Shown here: positions 26,501-33,563 of the stretch, one piece after another
Layout: every line of letters starts with the position of its first letter
Position numbering within the stretch: the stretch's first letter is position 1
Assembly: GCF_044891285.1 (NCBI RefSeq)
Contig: NZ_JAUIYO010000018.1
Location: forward strand, 1 to 49,713
Source: Pseudobacillus lumedeiriae
Lineage (GTDB): Bacteria; Bacillota; Bacilli; Bacillales; Domibacillaceae
Direction: 5' to 3'
Length of the DNA stretch: 49,713 nucleotides
Notes under the pieces: generated by a model
Told to the model about the DNA's origin: nothing
Database searches by the model: none
The model's input: only the letters and a program-made list of their open reading frames with translations
Made by a program: the position numbers and the translations under genes

Positions 26501-27028
26501 CAAACTGAATTCTCCCGGTGCATAAACCATGTCTGTGCGCTGATATCCCATTTGCACGAGACGATGAATCGTTTCATCTAGATCAAGCTCATCACCAACT
26601 GCAATGGTTTTCTGCAAACGGGCCCATTCACTTTTCGGCGGCAGCATTTTACGCAGTCCAGAAATAGGGACAATGTAAATCCCCTTTGTTTCATGCACCA
26701 TGTGATTCAATACTTCGATGCGCTGTGCCCGCAATTCTGGGCTGGCAATGCTAATCTCAGCGGCTATTAACTCATTCGCTGCGTATAAATACACTTCTCT
26801 CTCATCGATAAACTGGATCAGGTCATCGTAGAGCTTTTGTGCCTGTAGCAAGTTATAGGTTACGACCATGACAGGCTTTCTTGTTTTCTCATAGGCAGCG
26901 GCAATAAAGAGTGATCGGGATGATCCCGAAAGTCCAGCTGCCAGCTGTTCTTTTAATCCCCCCGACAATCCATTAAAAATAGATTGTACCTCATTATTTC
27001 GCAAGAGAATCTGTTGTAAACTATTCAC
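23513..27028 (-). CDS. mfd: Transcription-repair coupling factor Mfd
   Basis: ATP-driven translocase that removes RNA polymerase stalled at lesions and recruits UvrA. The 1171-residue protein has a UvrB-like N-terminal module (GGIIDVYPL near 178), the CarD-like RNA polymerase-interacting domain (GDYVVHVNHGIGKYLG near 502), and RecG-like helicase motifs. These include GDVGYGKTEVA (Walker A, about 650-660), DEEQRFGV (Walker B) and TATPIPRTL. A C-terminal TRCF domain completes it. The start is a GTG with GGAGGAAG upstream. In B. subtilis mfd lies between fin and spoVT, the same as here. Confidence 0.97.
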   Translation of the reverse strand: MNSLQQILLRNNEVQSIFNGLSGGLKEQLAAGLSGSSRSLFIAAAYEKTRKPVMVVTYNLLQAQKLYDDLIQFIDEREVYLYAANELIAAEISIASPELRAQRIEVLNHMVHETKGIYIVPISGLRKMLPPKSEWARLQKTIAVGDELDLDETIHRLVQMGYQRTDMVYAPGEFSLRGGIIDVYPLTMEHPVRIELFDTEVDSIRTFSMENQRSIESKSAIHISPVTETPYSPDQLLTLSQRLEKALKESLKKVKKAETKQLMEENIGFEIDRLKQGIPIDGLSKYTALMYENSMSLTDYLSDDGLVFFDEISRIREMNDSLGQEEAEWYTSLLEEGKIVHDVKMSYHFSEAISFIRQPIIYLALFLRQAADTHPENIVNFSSRPMQDFHGQMNVLHAEVERWKKLGMTVIFLGENEERMTKIQRVLADYEIEAASSLESTDIIEQAVQVRLGSLTAGFEFPALHLAVITEQELFNKKPKKSARRQKLSNAERIKSYSELKPGDYVVHVNHGIGKYLGIETLEIKGVHKDYLNIKYQGTDQLYVPVEQIELVQKYVGSEGKEPKVYKLGGSEWKRVKSKVQSSVQDIADDLIKLYAEREAAKGYAFSPDGEMQREFEATFPYEETEDQLRSIAEIKHDMEKERPMDRLLCGDVGYGKTEVAIRSAFKAIADEKQVAFLVPTTILAQQHFETMTERFRDFPIRIGLLSRFSSRKQQTETIKGLKSGTVDIVVGTHRLLSKDIQYHDLGLLIVDEEQRFGVTHKEKIKQLKTNVDVLTLTATPIPRTLHMSMLGVRDLSVIETPPENRFPVQTYVAEHNPALIREAIERELAREGQVFYLYNRVEDIEQKADEIATLVPDAKVAYAHGRMTERELEAVILSFLEGEFDVLVTTTIIETGVDIPNVNTLIVHDADRMGLSQLYQIRGRVGRSNRVAYAYFMYRKDKVLSEPAEKRLQAIKEFTELGSGFKIAMRDLSIRGAGNLLGSQQHGFIDSVGFDLYSQMLKEAIEQKQGTDHKEMVPPFEVDISIDAYLPDTYIRDSRQKIEMYKRFRSIESLEEAAELKEEMTDRFGDYPREVEDLFKVAEMKVYASAAQLELIKQEKDTVYLLMSEAGTKQMDGSKLFNICNKHGRSIGLGMEDNKLKITIDIRKMSINTWFEIAFDLIKNVEQAKK

Positions 27029-27116
27029 ACTTTCTTCCTCCCCTTATAACGGACGATTCACTGTCCATTCAACCAAGAACATTCTCTCCCTGCCCATTTG
27101 TCCCGGCAGTGTAAAC

Positions 27117-27146
27117 AGAAAAATGCTTTGGATCGCTGTCCAAAGC
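27117..27146 (-). terminator. fin terminator
   Basis: The stem GCTTTGGA/TCCAAAGC (27125-27132, 27139-27146) has a 6-base loop and is followed on the minus strand by ATTTTTC. It separates fin from mfd. Confidence 0.8.
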
Positions 27147-27150
27147 TGTT

Positions 27151-27381
27151 TTAATGTATAAAATAATCATATTGATGAAATTCAGGATTTCTTTGAAGAG
27201 ATTCTTCACAATCTTCACATATGGTCATGATCGTTATATTCCCTTCAGAATCATAATGAACCATTTCTGTTCTTTCGCGCTCTGTCAATGCATCAATACC
27301 GAGCTGCCGGCTAGAAACAATCGTTTGCTTGAGACTCCCAACGTTTGTTCCGCAATGACGGCAAACGTAATGAATAGCCAT
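27151..27381 (-). CDS. fin: Anti-sigma-F factor Fin
   Basis: Small zinc-type protein (YabK) that antagonises SigF and helps the switch to SigG in the forespore. The 76-residue protein has two CxxC pairs, CRHCG near the N-terminus and CEDCEES near residue 57, and a hydrophilic middle (GIDALTERERTEM). GGAGGAGG precedes the ATG. A SigF/SigG-type promoter sits about 45 bases upstream, and it has its own terminator, so it can be expressed apart from pth and mfd. Confidence 0.95.
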   Translation of the reverse strand: MAIHYVCRHCGTNVGSLKQTIVSSRQLGIDALTERERTEMVHYDSEGNITIMTICEDCEESLQRNPEFHQYDYFIH

Positions 27382-27421
27382 GTGCCTCCTCCTTTGCTGC
27401 CAACTTCTGTTATGTTAACGT

Positions 27422-27452
27422 TAGTATAGGCAAAGAAGAAAACATTTATTCA
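27422..27452 (-). promoter_or_regulatory. SigG/SigF-type promoter of fin
   Basis: On the minus strand, TGAATA (27447-27452) and TATACTA (27422-27428) are 18 bases apart, close to the SigG form TGNATA-N18-CATACTA. Forespore expression of fin is known in B. subtilis. Confidence 0.7.
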
Positions 27453-27498
27453 TGCGTGCAGGCTGTTAGCAAACGTTCGCTTTCTTCGTTGTCCGCCT

Positions 27499-28065
27499 TC
27501 ATGCTTGAATATTATATTCATTCATCACATCAAGAAATGGTCTCTCGAGCCATGCTTCCACCGCATCTGCACTTTTTGAAACAACTTGTTTCACTTTTCC
27601 CTGCTCGTCCTCTGTAAATTTACCTAGTACATAATCAACCACGCGGATCGGTGCCTGCGGCCGATCAATTCCAATACGGATACGATTAAAGTTTTCCGTA
27701 CCGAGATGAGCAATCGTCGACTTAATTCCATTGTGCCCGCCTGCACTGCCTTTTTGCCGAAGACGGATTCTGCCAACAGGCAAATCCAGGTCATCATAAA
27801 TCACGACAACGTCTTCAGTTTCAATATTATAATAACGCATGACTTCGCCAATACTTTCCCCGGATAAGTTCATGTATGTAAGCGGTTTAAGAAGAATCGC
27901 TTTTTCTGTTCCTTTCCTTACAATCGTGTAAATTCCTTTATGCTTAGCTTCTGTAAGAGGAGAGCCGAAACGTTCGGCCAATTCTTCAATCACATCAAAA
28001 CCGATATTATGTCTTGTTCCTGCATACTTCGCTCCCGGATTGCCAAGACCAACAATTAGCTTCAT
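27499..28065 (-). CDS. pth: Peptidyl-tRNA hydrolase
   Basis: Releases peptidyl-tRNAs that drop off ribosomes (spoVC in B. subtilis). The 188-residue protein has KLIVGLGNPGAKYAGTRHN at the N-terminus, with the catalytic His (TRHNIGFD), LKPLTYMNLSG (about 67-77), DDLDLPVG and GGHNGIKS. The start at 28065 (ATG with GAGGTG seven bases upstream) gives the family N-terminus; an upstream in-frame ATG adds nine residues. It follows the ctc terminator. Confidence 0.97.
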   Translation of the reverse strand: MKLIVGLGNPGAKYAGTRHNIGFDVIEELAERFGSPLTEAKHKGIYTIVRKGTEKAILLKPLTYMNLSGESIGEVMRYYNIETEDVVVIYDDLDLPVGRIRLRQKGSAGGHNGIKSTIAHLGTENFNRIRIGIDRPQAPIRVVDYVLGKFTEDEQGKVKQVVSKSADAVEAWLERPFLDVMNEYNIQA

Positions 28066-28168
28066 TTTTTGCACCTCAAATTTTTTCTTCATGAGTTAAC
28101 TCTAGTATAACGCACATGAATAAGAAATTACACGACTAATTCTGTTAGTTGCTTTGTTCCCTACAGAA

Positions 28169-28206
28169 AAGAGATCGGCTCAAGAAAGTAACTGAGCCGA
28201 TCTCTT
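28169..28206 (-). terminator. ctc terminator
   Basis: A perfect 14-bp stem, AAGAGATCGGCTCA/TGAGCCGATCTCTT (28169-28182, 28193-28206), starts 3 bases after the ctc stop. The minus-strand T-run is short (TCTTTTCTG). Confidence 0.88.
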
Positions 28207-28209
28207 CGA

Positions 28210-28833
28210 TTATTCTCCTGACTTTTCTGCATCTGCTCCTGTAGCCGAAGCTTCTGTGAGGTCTTCTTCAGCTGCTCCTTCGCCTACACGCGGAGGAAGA
28301 ACAGATACGATCACTTCATCGTCTTCGTGATTGATTGTAAATGACTGTCTGGTGCGAATATCACTGATTGATAAACTGTCACCGATATTTAAATGAGAAA
28401 TGTCTATTGTAATATTCTCAGGGAATTCGCTGACTTTCGCCGTGACGGAAAGCTCAAACAACGGCTGTTGCACAACTCCGCCTTCTTTTGACCCCGGAGC
28501 TTCTCCTTCTAAATCCACTCTAACATTTGACGTAATTTCAGAGGATAAATCTACTGCTAAAAAATCAGCATGAACGATGTAATTTTTAATTGGGTCATGC
28601 TGATATTCATGTAAGATGACATTATGAGCTTGTCCATCCACCGTTAAAGAAATCACCCCATTACGGCCTACTTCTTTAATGACTTTGATAAATTCCCCTT
28701 CATTTACAAAGATCGATGCAGCCTCCATGTCCTTTCCGTATAAAACAGCTGGGAAATTCCCTTGTGCACGAAGTCCGCTTTTAGCCGATCGTTGAAACTC
28801 ATTACGTTTTTTTGCTTCAAGTACTGAACTCAT
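28210..28833 (-). CDS. ctc: Ribosomal protein bL25, general-stress (Ctc) form
   Basis: Binds 5S rRNA in the large subunit under stress. The 207-residue protein has an N-terminal L25 domain (about 1-92; FPAVLYGK, LHEYQHDPIKNYIVHADF), the TL5/Ctc beta-domain (about 100-185; PGSKEGGVVQQPL and PENITIDISHL), and an acidic Ala/Glu-rich tail. A very good SigB promoter lies about 65 bases upstream, which matches the known SigB control of ctc and suggests this organism has a SigB stress regulon. Confidence 0.95.
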   Translation of the reverse strand: MSSVLEAKKRNEFQRSAKSGLRAQGNFPAVLYGKDMEAASIFVNEGEFIKVIKEVGRNGVISLTVDGQAHNVILHEYQHDPIKNYIVHADFLAVDLSSEITSNVRVDLEGEAPGSKEGGVVQQPLFELSVTAKVSEFPENITIDISHLNIGDSLSISDIRTRQSFTINHEDDEVIVSVLPPRVGEGAAEEDLTEASATGADAEKSGE

Positions 28834-28895
28834 TTGAGAAACTCACCCTTCTTTATCATGATCTCTGCCTTAAAATATTGTGTCCTCCATCATAT

Positions 28896-28921
28896 ATTCC
28901 CGTATTGTTCAGTCTTTAAAC
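28896..28921 (-). promoter_or_regulatory. SigB promoter of ctc
   Basis: On the minus strand, GTTTAA (28916-28921) and GGGAAT (28896-28901) are 14 bases apart. Both fit the SigB consensus GTTTAA-N12/15-GGGWAW exactly. Confidence 0.88.
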
Positions 28922-28923
28922 AT

Positions 28924-28950
28924 AAAAAAAGCCTAAAATAGGCTTTTTTT
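28924..28950 (-). terminator. prs terminator
   Basis: The stem AAAAAAAGCCTA/TAGGCTTTTTTT around an AAA loop. It blocks readthrough from prs into ctc; the SigB -35 lies immediately downstream of it. Confidence 0.92.
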
Positions 28951-28993
28951 AAAAAAGATAAGAAATGATAAACTTTTAGGAGAATTAGATCAT

Positions 28994-29115
28994 TGTCCAG
29001 CTCCGAGCATCATCGGCTCAAGGGCATAAATTAATCGCTTCGGAAGGCAAAGAACGCCTTCTGGCAGCGCTTGGCTTATACTTTTCGCCGATAAGCGGGT
29101 GCTCTCCGCTTTTCT
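28994..29115. repeat. Dispersed palindromic Bacillaceae repeat, near full length
   Basis: An approximately 120-base imperfect palindrome between the prs stop and its terminator. It runs from GTCCAGCTCCGAGCATC to GGGTGCTCTCCGCTTTT, with an inner GGAAGGC/GCCTTC hairpin and GGCATAAATTAATC/TTGGCTTATAC arms. I recognise it from memory as the widespread non-coding repeat of Bacillus-type genomes. Fragments occur at 34853 and probably 22627. Confidence 0.65.
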
Positions 29116-29116
29116 A

Positions 29117-30076
29117 TTAATCAAACAGTGTGCTGACAGATTGTTCTTCATGAACACGAATGATTGCTTCACCAAGTAAAGGTGCGACAGATAGTTCCAC
29201 AACCTTGCCAATTCTTTTTTCTTCTGGCAGGGCAATCGAGTTTGTCACAACAAGTTCTTTAATAATAGAGTTTTCGATGCGCTCAATGGCTGGGCCTGAT
29301 AGTACAGGGTGCGTACAAGAAGCGTAAACTTCCTTAGCTCCGTTTTCCACAAGGGCATTAGCCGCAAGCGTAATCGTACCAGCCGTATCAATAATATCAT
29401 CAATTAAAATGGCAGTTTTCCCCTCAATATTCCCAACGATGCTCATCACTTCAGCAACATTTGGTCTTGGGCGGCGCTTATCAATAATCGCAATCGGTGC
29501 TTTTAAACGTTCAGCCATCCGGCGCGCACGGGTTACGCCACCATGGTCCGGGGAAACAATTACGACGTTATCACCGATGAAGTTCTTCTCTTTAAAATAA
29601 GCAGATAAAATCGGTACACCCATTAGATGGTCAATTGGCATATCGAAGAAACCTTGAATTTGCGGCGCATGCAAGTCAAGTGTAATCACACGGGTTGCTC
29701 CTGCAGTTTCCAGCAGGTTTGCTACTAACTTCGCTGTGATCGGCTCACGTGCACGGGCTTTACGATCTTGGCGTCCATATCCATAGTAAGGAATAACAAG
29801 GTTAATCGTTTTAGCAGAGGCACGTTTTAGAGCATCAATCATAATGAGCATTTCCATCAGGTTTTCGTTAACCGGTGCACTTGTGGATTGCACAATGTAC
29901 ACATCGCAGCCACGGATACTCTCTTCAATATTGATTTGAACCTCTCCGTCGCTGAAACGGTTGACCGAACATTTTCCTAATTCTAAACCGATTGCTTCTG
30001 CAATTTCTTGAGCAAGTCTGCGGTTAGAATTAAGAGAAAAGATTTTTAGTTTTGGGTCTAAATACTGATTATGCAT
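29117..30076 (-). CDS. prs: Ribose-phosphate pyrophosphokinase
   Basis: Makes PRPP from ribose-5-phosphate and ATP for nucleotide, His and Trp synthesis. The 319-residue class I enzyme shows SRFSDGE-type (NRFSDGEVQ) and QDRKARAREPI segments, the catalytic loop HGGVTRARRMAERL, KRRPRPN and the PRPP-binding motif ILIDDIIDTAGT. GGAGGT lies six bases before the ATG. It follows glmU by 16 bases, giving the conserved glmU-prs operon, and ends at the dispersed repeat and terminator. Confidence 0.98.
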   Translation of the reverse strand: MHNQYLDPKLKIFSLNSNRRLAQEIAEAIGLELGKCSVNRFSDGEVQINIEESIRGCDVYIVQSTSAPVNENLMEMLIMIDALKRASAKTINLVIPYYGYGRQDRKARAREPITAKLVANLLETAGATRVITLDLHAPQIQGFFDMPIDHLMGVPILSAYFKEKNFIGDNVVIVSPDHGGVTRARRMAERLKAPIAIIDKRRPRPNVAEVMSIVGNIEGKTAILIDDIIDTAGTITLAANALVENGAKEVYASCTHPVLSGPAIERIENSIIKELVVTNSIALPEEKRIGKVVELSVAPLLGEAIIRVHEEQSVSTLFD

Positions 30077-30092
30077 GGGTGGACCTCCGCTT

Positions 30093-31466
30093 TTATTTTT
30101 TATGATTTAACTTCTGCACATAATTTTCTTTATTCACTTGACGGGCACGAGCAATAGATAAAGCTTCACCAGGCACGTCGTCTGTGATCGTAGAGCCTGC
30201 AGCAACGTATGCACCTTTTCCAACCGTAACAGGAGCCACAAGATTGGAATTGCAGCCAATGAATGCATCATCTTCAATTTTAGTTAAAAATTTATTTTTC
30301 CCATCATAGTTCACCGTGATTGAACCACAGCCTATATTGACTCCGCTTCCTACTTCAGCATCGCCAATGTAACTTAAATGGGAAGCTTTACTTCCTTTAC
30401 CGAAGACAGCTTTCTTTACTTCTACAAAGTTGCCGATCTTCACTTCGTCACTAATATTAGAAGCAGGACGGATATGAGCGAATGGGCCAATGGCAACGCG
30501 AGAACCGATTTCACTGTCGGAAGCAACTGAATGGCGAATCGTTGTACCATCGCCTACTTGACAATGACTGATCTCGCTGTTCGGACCAATCACACAGTCC
30601 ACTCCGATAGATGTATTTCCGGATAGAACGGTTCCTGGATAGATAACCGTATCGGAACCAATGATAACATCGGGACCGATAAACGTATTTTCAGGACTAA
30701 TCAATGTAACACCGTTGCGCATATGCTTTTCGTTAATGCGCTCACGCATGATCTTCTCTGCCTGACTCAACGCCACGCGGTCATTGACACCAAGCGTTTC
30801 ACCAAAGTTTTCTGTCTGATAAGCAGCCACTTTTTCTCCGGCTTTTTTCAAGATCTCAATAACATCCGGTAAGTAATATTCACCTTGGGCATTGTCGTTA
30901 GACACTTTTTTCAGTGTATCAAACAAGTAACGATTATCAAAGCAGTATGTGCCTGTATTTATTTCCTTTACCTGGCGCTCTTCCTCTGTCGCATCTTTAT
31001 GCTCTACGATTTTTTCAACCATTCCTTGTTCATTGCGAATGATTCGTCCATAGCCATCTGGTGATTCTGTGTAGGCCGTTAAAATAGTTGCCTTCGCCTG
31101 CTGCTCTTGATGATAGCTTACGAGTGCTTCCATCGTTGATGACTGAATAAGCGGTGTATCACCGCAAACAACAAGCGTGCAGCCTTCCTTTTCACCAATC
31201 AAGGCTTCTGCCTGCATGACTGCGTGAGCCGTACCCAACTGCTCCTCTTGCAAGGCAAATTTACTTTTGCCGCCAAGATAGCCTTTAACTTCTTCTGCTC
31301 CGTGTCCGACAATCGTAACAATTTCAGTTGTATGTAAATCAGATATTTGATCAATTACATGTTCTACCATTGGTTTACCGCAAACAGGATGAAGTACTTT
31401 ATAAAGTTTAGACTTCATACGTGTTCCTTTGCCTGCCGCGAGAATGACCGCATAAATATTCGTCAT
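30093..31466 (-). CDS. glmU: Bifunctional UDP-GlcNAc pyrophosphorylase / GlcN-1-P acetyltransferase
   Basis: Makes UDP-N-acetylglucosamine for peptidoglycan and teichoic acids. The 457-residue protein has an N-terminal uridylyltransferase domain (LAAGKGTRMKSKLYKVLHP, about 9-27; GDTPL near 102) and a C-terminal left-handed beta-helix acetyltransferase domain made of hexapeptide repeats (about 250-440; IRPASNISDEVKIGNFVEVKK and HLSYIGDAEVG). GGGGGACC precedes the ATG. It is transcribed from its own SigA promoter, upstream of prs. Confidence 0.98.
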   Translation of the reverse strand: MTNIYAVILAAGKGTRMKSKLYKVLHPVCGKPMVEHVIDQISDLHTTEIVTIVGHGAEEVKGYLGGKSKFALQEEQLGTAHAVMQAEALIGEKEGCTLVVCGDTPLIQSSTMEALVSYHQEQQAKATILTAYTESPDGYGRIIRNEQGMVEKIVEHKDATEEERQVKEINTGTYCFDNRYLFDTLKKVSNDNAQGEYYLPDVIEILKKAGEKVAAYQTENFGETLGVNDRVALSQAEKIMRERINEKHMRNGVTLISPENTFIGPDVIIGSDTVIYPGTVLSGNTSIGVDCVIGPNSEISHCQVGDGTTIRHSVASDSEIGSRVAIGPFAHIRPASNISDEVKIGNFVEVKKAVFGKGSKASHLSYIGDAEVGSGVNIGCGSITVNYDGKNKFLTKIEDDAFIGCNSNLVAPVTVGKGAYVAAGSTITDDVPGEALSIARARQVNKENYVQKLNHKK

Positions 31467-31499
31467 TGAGGGTCCCCCTATAACCTTTTATCCTTATTG

Positions 31500-31528
31500 A
31501 ATATATCTTAAAAGGGAGTCCTTTTCAA
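31500..31528 (-). promoter_or_regulatory. glmU-prs promoter
   Basis: On the minus strand, TTGAAA (31523-31528) and TATATT (31500-31505) are 17 bases apart. Just upstream is the palindrome GACAA-ATTA-TTGTC (31544-31557). Confidence 0.75.
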
Positions 31529-31603
31529 GACAGCGAAAAAAACGACAAATTATTGTCAATAAAATGGGAGAGTAATCGGAGGATTGGGAGGAGAGATTTA
31601 CAC

Positions 31604-31638
31604 ATAGAAAAAGAGCCATACATTTGAAGTAGGCTCTT
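31604..31638 (-). terminator. spoVG terminator
   Basis: The stem AAGAGCC/GGCTCTT (31611-31617, 31632-31638) is followed on the minus strand by TTTTTC. It lies 13 bases after the spoVG stop. Confidence 0.8.
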
Positions 31639-31651
31639 GTTGCTCTTAAAC

Positions 31652-31945
31652 CTATGAAGCTCCTGCTTCTTCTAGTTCCACTTCTTCCAATTCCCCTAAA
31701 CGATGATACTCAGCTAAAACAGCATCTTGGATTTTACCGCGTGTGTTGGAGTTAATTGGATGGGCAATGTCGCGGAACTCGCCATCTGGCGTGCGCTTGC
31801 TTGGCATTGCTACAAACAAGCCATTATTTCCATCAATTACACGAATATCGTGAATCACAAATTCATTGTCCAATGTAATTGATGAAATCGCTCTCATACG
31901 TCCATCTGTATTTACACGTCTTAATCTCACATCAGTTACTTCCAT
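31652..31945 (-). CDS. spoVG: SpoVG, RNA/DNA-binding regulator
   Basis: Small conserved regulator of sporulation, septation and envelope genes; it binds nucleic acid. The 97-residue protein starts MEVTDVRLRRVNTDGRMRAI and has the family core ITLDNEFVIHDIRVIDGN, GLFVAMPSKR and FRDIAHPI, then an acidic tail (ELEEVELEEAG). GGGGTG precedes the ATG. Its SigH promoter is clear, and a MITE-like palindrome lies just upstream of that promoter, separating it from ridA. Confidence 0.97.
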   Translation of the reverse strand: MEVTDVRLRRVNTDGRMRAISSITLDNEFVIHDIRVIDGNNGLFVAMPSKRTPDGEFRDIAHPINSNTRGKIQDAVLAEYHRLGELEEVELEEAGAS

Positions 31946-31989
31946 GTTCTGTTCACCCCTTTTTCCCCTATATAAAAGCTTTAAACTAC

Positions 31990-32018
31990 TTATTCAATAA
32001 TATTTCAAATATTCCTTC
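31990..32018 (-). promoter_or_regulatory. SigH promoter of spoVG
   Basis: On the minus strand, GAAGGAATA (32010-32018) fits the SigH -35 RNAGGAWWW and ATTGAATAA (31990-31998) fits the -10 RNNGAATWW, 11 bases apart. spoVG is a classic SigH gene in B. subtilis. AT-rich DNA around 32019-32056 could act like the known upstream AT box. Confidence 0.9.
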
Positions 32019-32056
32019 ATTTTTTTTGAAAAAATTATTTTATTTTTCAAAAAAAA

Positions 32057-32182
32057 GACGGGGCTGTCTCAAAAATAAAGTGTTAAATTCCCCCGATAAC
32101 AACATATTGTATATTTAAAGATTAACATCCACTATATACAGTATATTGAAGGTACAATCAACCCTCATGAGACAGCTCCGTC
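32057..32182. mobile_element. MITE-like element with 15-bp terminal inverted repeats
   Basis: GACGGGGCTGTCTCA (32057-32071) is repeated inverted at 32168-32182 with one mismatch. The 96-base interior is AT-rich and non-coding. Ends of the GGGGCTGTCTCA type are familiar from Bacillales transposons, so this looks like a non-autonomous remnant; no target-site duplication is obvious and no transposase is present. The loop is too long for an ordinary terminator. Confidence 0.6.
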
Positions 32183-32275
32183 AGCTTATGAATAAATTTT
32201 GTTTTACATACGTTAAGATCTATTAAAACGTTGATCCTTTAAGAAAGAAACAAATAAACACTTTTTAAAGTTTAA

Positions 32276-32650
32276 TTATTTCACAAGTGCAATAACTTCC
32301 ATTTCTATCTTTACATCTTTAGGCAGTCTTGATACTTCTACACAAGAACGCGCTGGCTTATGGTCACCGAAGTACTCGCTGTATACTTCATTGATTTCCC
32401 CAAATTCCTCCATGTCAGCAATAAATACAGTTGCTTTTACAACGGTGTCTAGTGCAGCTCCTGCCTCTGCTAACACAGCCTGAAGATTTTTAAATACTTG
32501 ATGAGTCTGCTCTTTTACGTCCCCGTTTATTAATTCTCCTTCCGGCGTAAGCGGAATTTGACCTGAGCTGTAAAATACGTTATTGACGATGATCCCTTGT
32601 GAGTATGGACCGATTGCAGCTGGTGCTTGATTCGTTGACACTGTTCTCAT
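32276..32650 (-). CDS. ridA: RidA-family reactive enamine/imine deaminase (YabJ)
   Basis: Hydrolyses reactive 2-aminoacrylate-type intermediates; B. subtilis YabJ is also needed for full PurR action. The 124-residue protein matches the YjgF/YER057c/UK114 family: APAAIGPYSQGI (about 9-20), VFYSSGQIPLTPEG, and the signature ARSCVEVSRLPKDVKIEMEV (about 99-118) with the conserved Arg and Glu. GGGGAG precedes the ATG. It follows purR by 12 bases, the conserved purR-yabJ-spoVG order. Confidence 0.96.
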   Translation of the reverse strand: MRTVSTNQAPAAIGPYSQGIIVNNVFYSSGQIPLTPEGELINGDVKEQTHQVFKNLQAVLAEAGAALDTVVKATVFIADMEEFGEINEVYSEYFGDHKPARSCVEVSRLPKDVKIEMEVIALVK

Positions 32651-32662
32651 TTTAATCTCCCC

Positions 32663-33496
32663 TTATGAAAATTGGATACTTTGTGAAAAATAATTTCCTT
32701 CTACTGCTGTAATAGCTGATGTACGAATGTTTACATCCTGCAGCTTAACAAGAGATATGTAATTTTCCACAAGTCTTTCTTCGTCATGTTCTGCTTCCAC
32801 TAATACAGCAATGCCTGCCACAGATGCATTGAATTCAGCTAATAGGCTGATCATCCCATTAATGGTTCCGCCCACTTTCATAAAATCATCAACGAGCAAA
32901 ACTTTAGAGCCTTCTTTCAGGCTGCGCTTCGCTAATACCATTGTCTGTATCCGCTTCGTAGATCCAGATACATAATTAATGCTGACAGTTGGTCCTTCCG
33001 TTACTTTATTATCTCTGCGAACGACAACAACTGGAACATTTAAATGCGAAGCAATGGCATGAGCAATAGGGATCCCTTTCGTTGCCACTGTCATAATTGC
33101 ATCAATTTCCATGCCTGCATAAGCCGAAGCAAGAAGCTTGCCGACTTGATGAACGACTTGCGGATGACCCAGCAAATCCATCATATACAAATATCCGCCC
33201 GGAAGCAGTCTCTCTGGATTTTCGATTTGTTCACATAAATCAGCAATAAACTTCCGCGCTTCCATCTCACTGACTTTTGGAAAGTATTTGACCCCCCCAG
33301 CTGCTCCCGGTATCGTTTGAAGTGAACCGATGCCACGCTGTTCAAATGTTTCCTTTACGATAGCCAAGTCTTCACTAATAGATGACTTTGCGGATCCGTA
33401 CCGCTCAGCAAAAAAGGTAAGTGAAACGAGTTGCTGCGGATGTTCTAACAAATAATGGGTCATATCAATTAACCGTTCACTTCGACGAAACTTCAT
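32663..33496 (-). CDS. purR: Purine operon repressor PurR
   Basis: Represses purine synthesis genes; binding to DNA is relieved by PRPP. The 277-residue protein has an N-terminal winged-helix domain (MKFRRSERLIDMTHYLLEH, then FAERYGSAKSSISEDL) and a C-terminal phosphoribosyltransferase-like domain with the PRPP-binding motif VLLVDDFMKVGGTI (near 199-212). The start at 33496 (ATG with GGAGGG six bases upstream) gives the B. subtilis N-terminus; the longer frame runs into ispE. It is downstream of ispE and upstream of ridA. Confidence 0.97.
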   Translation of the reverse strand: MKFRRSERLIDMTHYLLEHPQQLVSLTFFAERYGSAKSSISEDLAIVKETFEQRGIGSLQTIPGAAGGVKYFPKVSEMEARKFIADLCEQIENPERLLPGGYLYMMDLLGHPQVVHQVGKLLASAYAGMEIDAIMTVATKGIPIAHAIASHLNVPVVVVRRDNKVTEGPTVSINYVSGSTKRIQTMVLAKRSLKEGSKVLLVDDFMKVGGTINGMISLLAEFNASVAGIAVLVEAEHDEERLVENYISLVKLQDVNIRTSAITAVEGNYFSQSIQFS

Positions 33497-33563
33497 ATAT
33501 TTCCCTCCTCTCCTTAGGAGTTTATCCGAATATTTACTTTTAAATATATCCCAATATACGGAT

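Larger units (their letters stand above)
31946..32275. other. ridA-spoVG intergenic region
   Basis: No gene is seen. It holds the spoVG SigH promoter (31990-32018) and a 126-base element with terminal inverted repeats (32057-32182). The remaining 32183-32275 is AT-rich with no feature I recognise; no standard terminator is seen after ridA. Confidence 0.7.

Noticed and set aside
28994..29115. The palindrome after prs as the prs terminator
   Set aside because: It lacks a T-run at its end; a standard terminator with T-run lies further on at 28924-28950.
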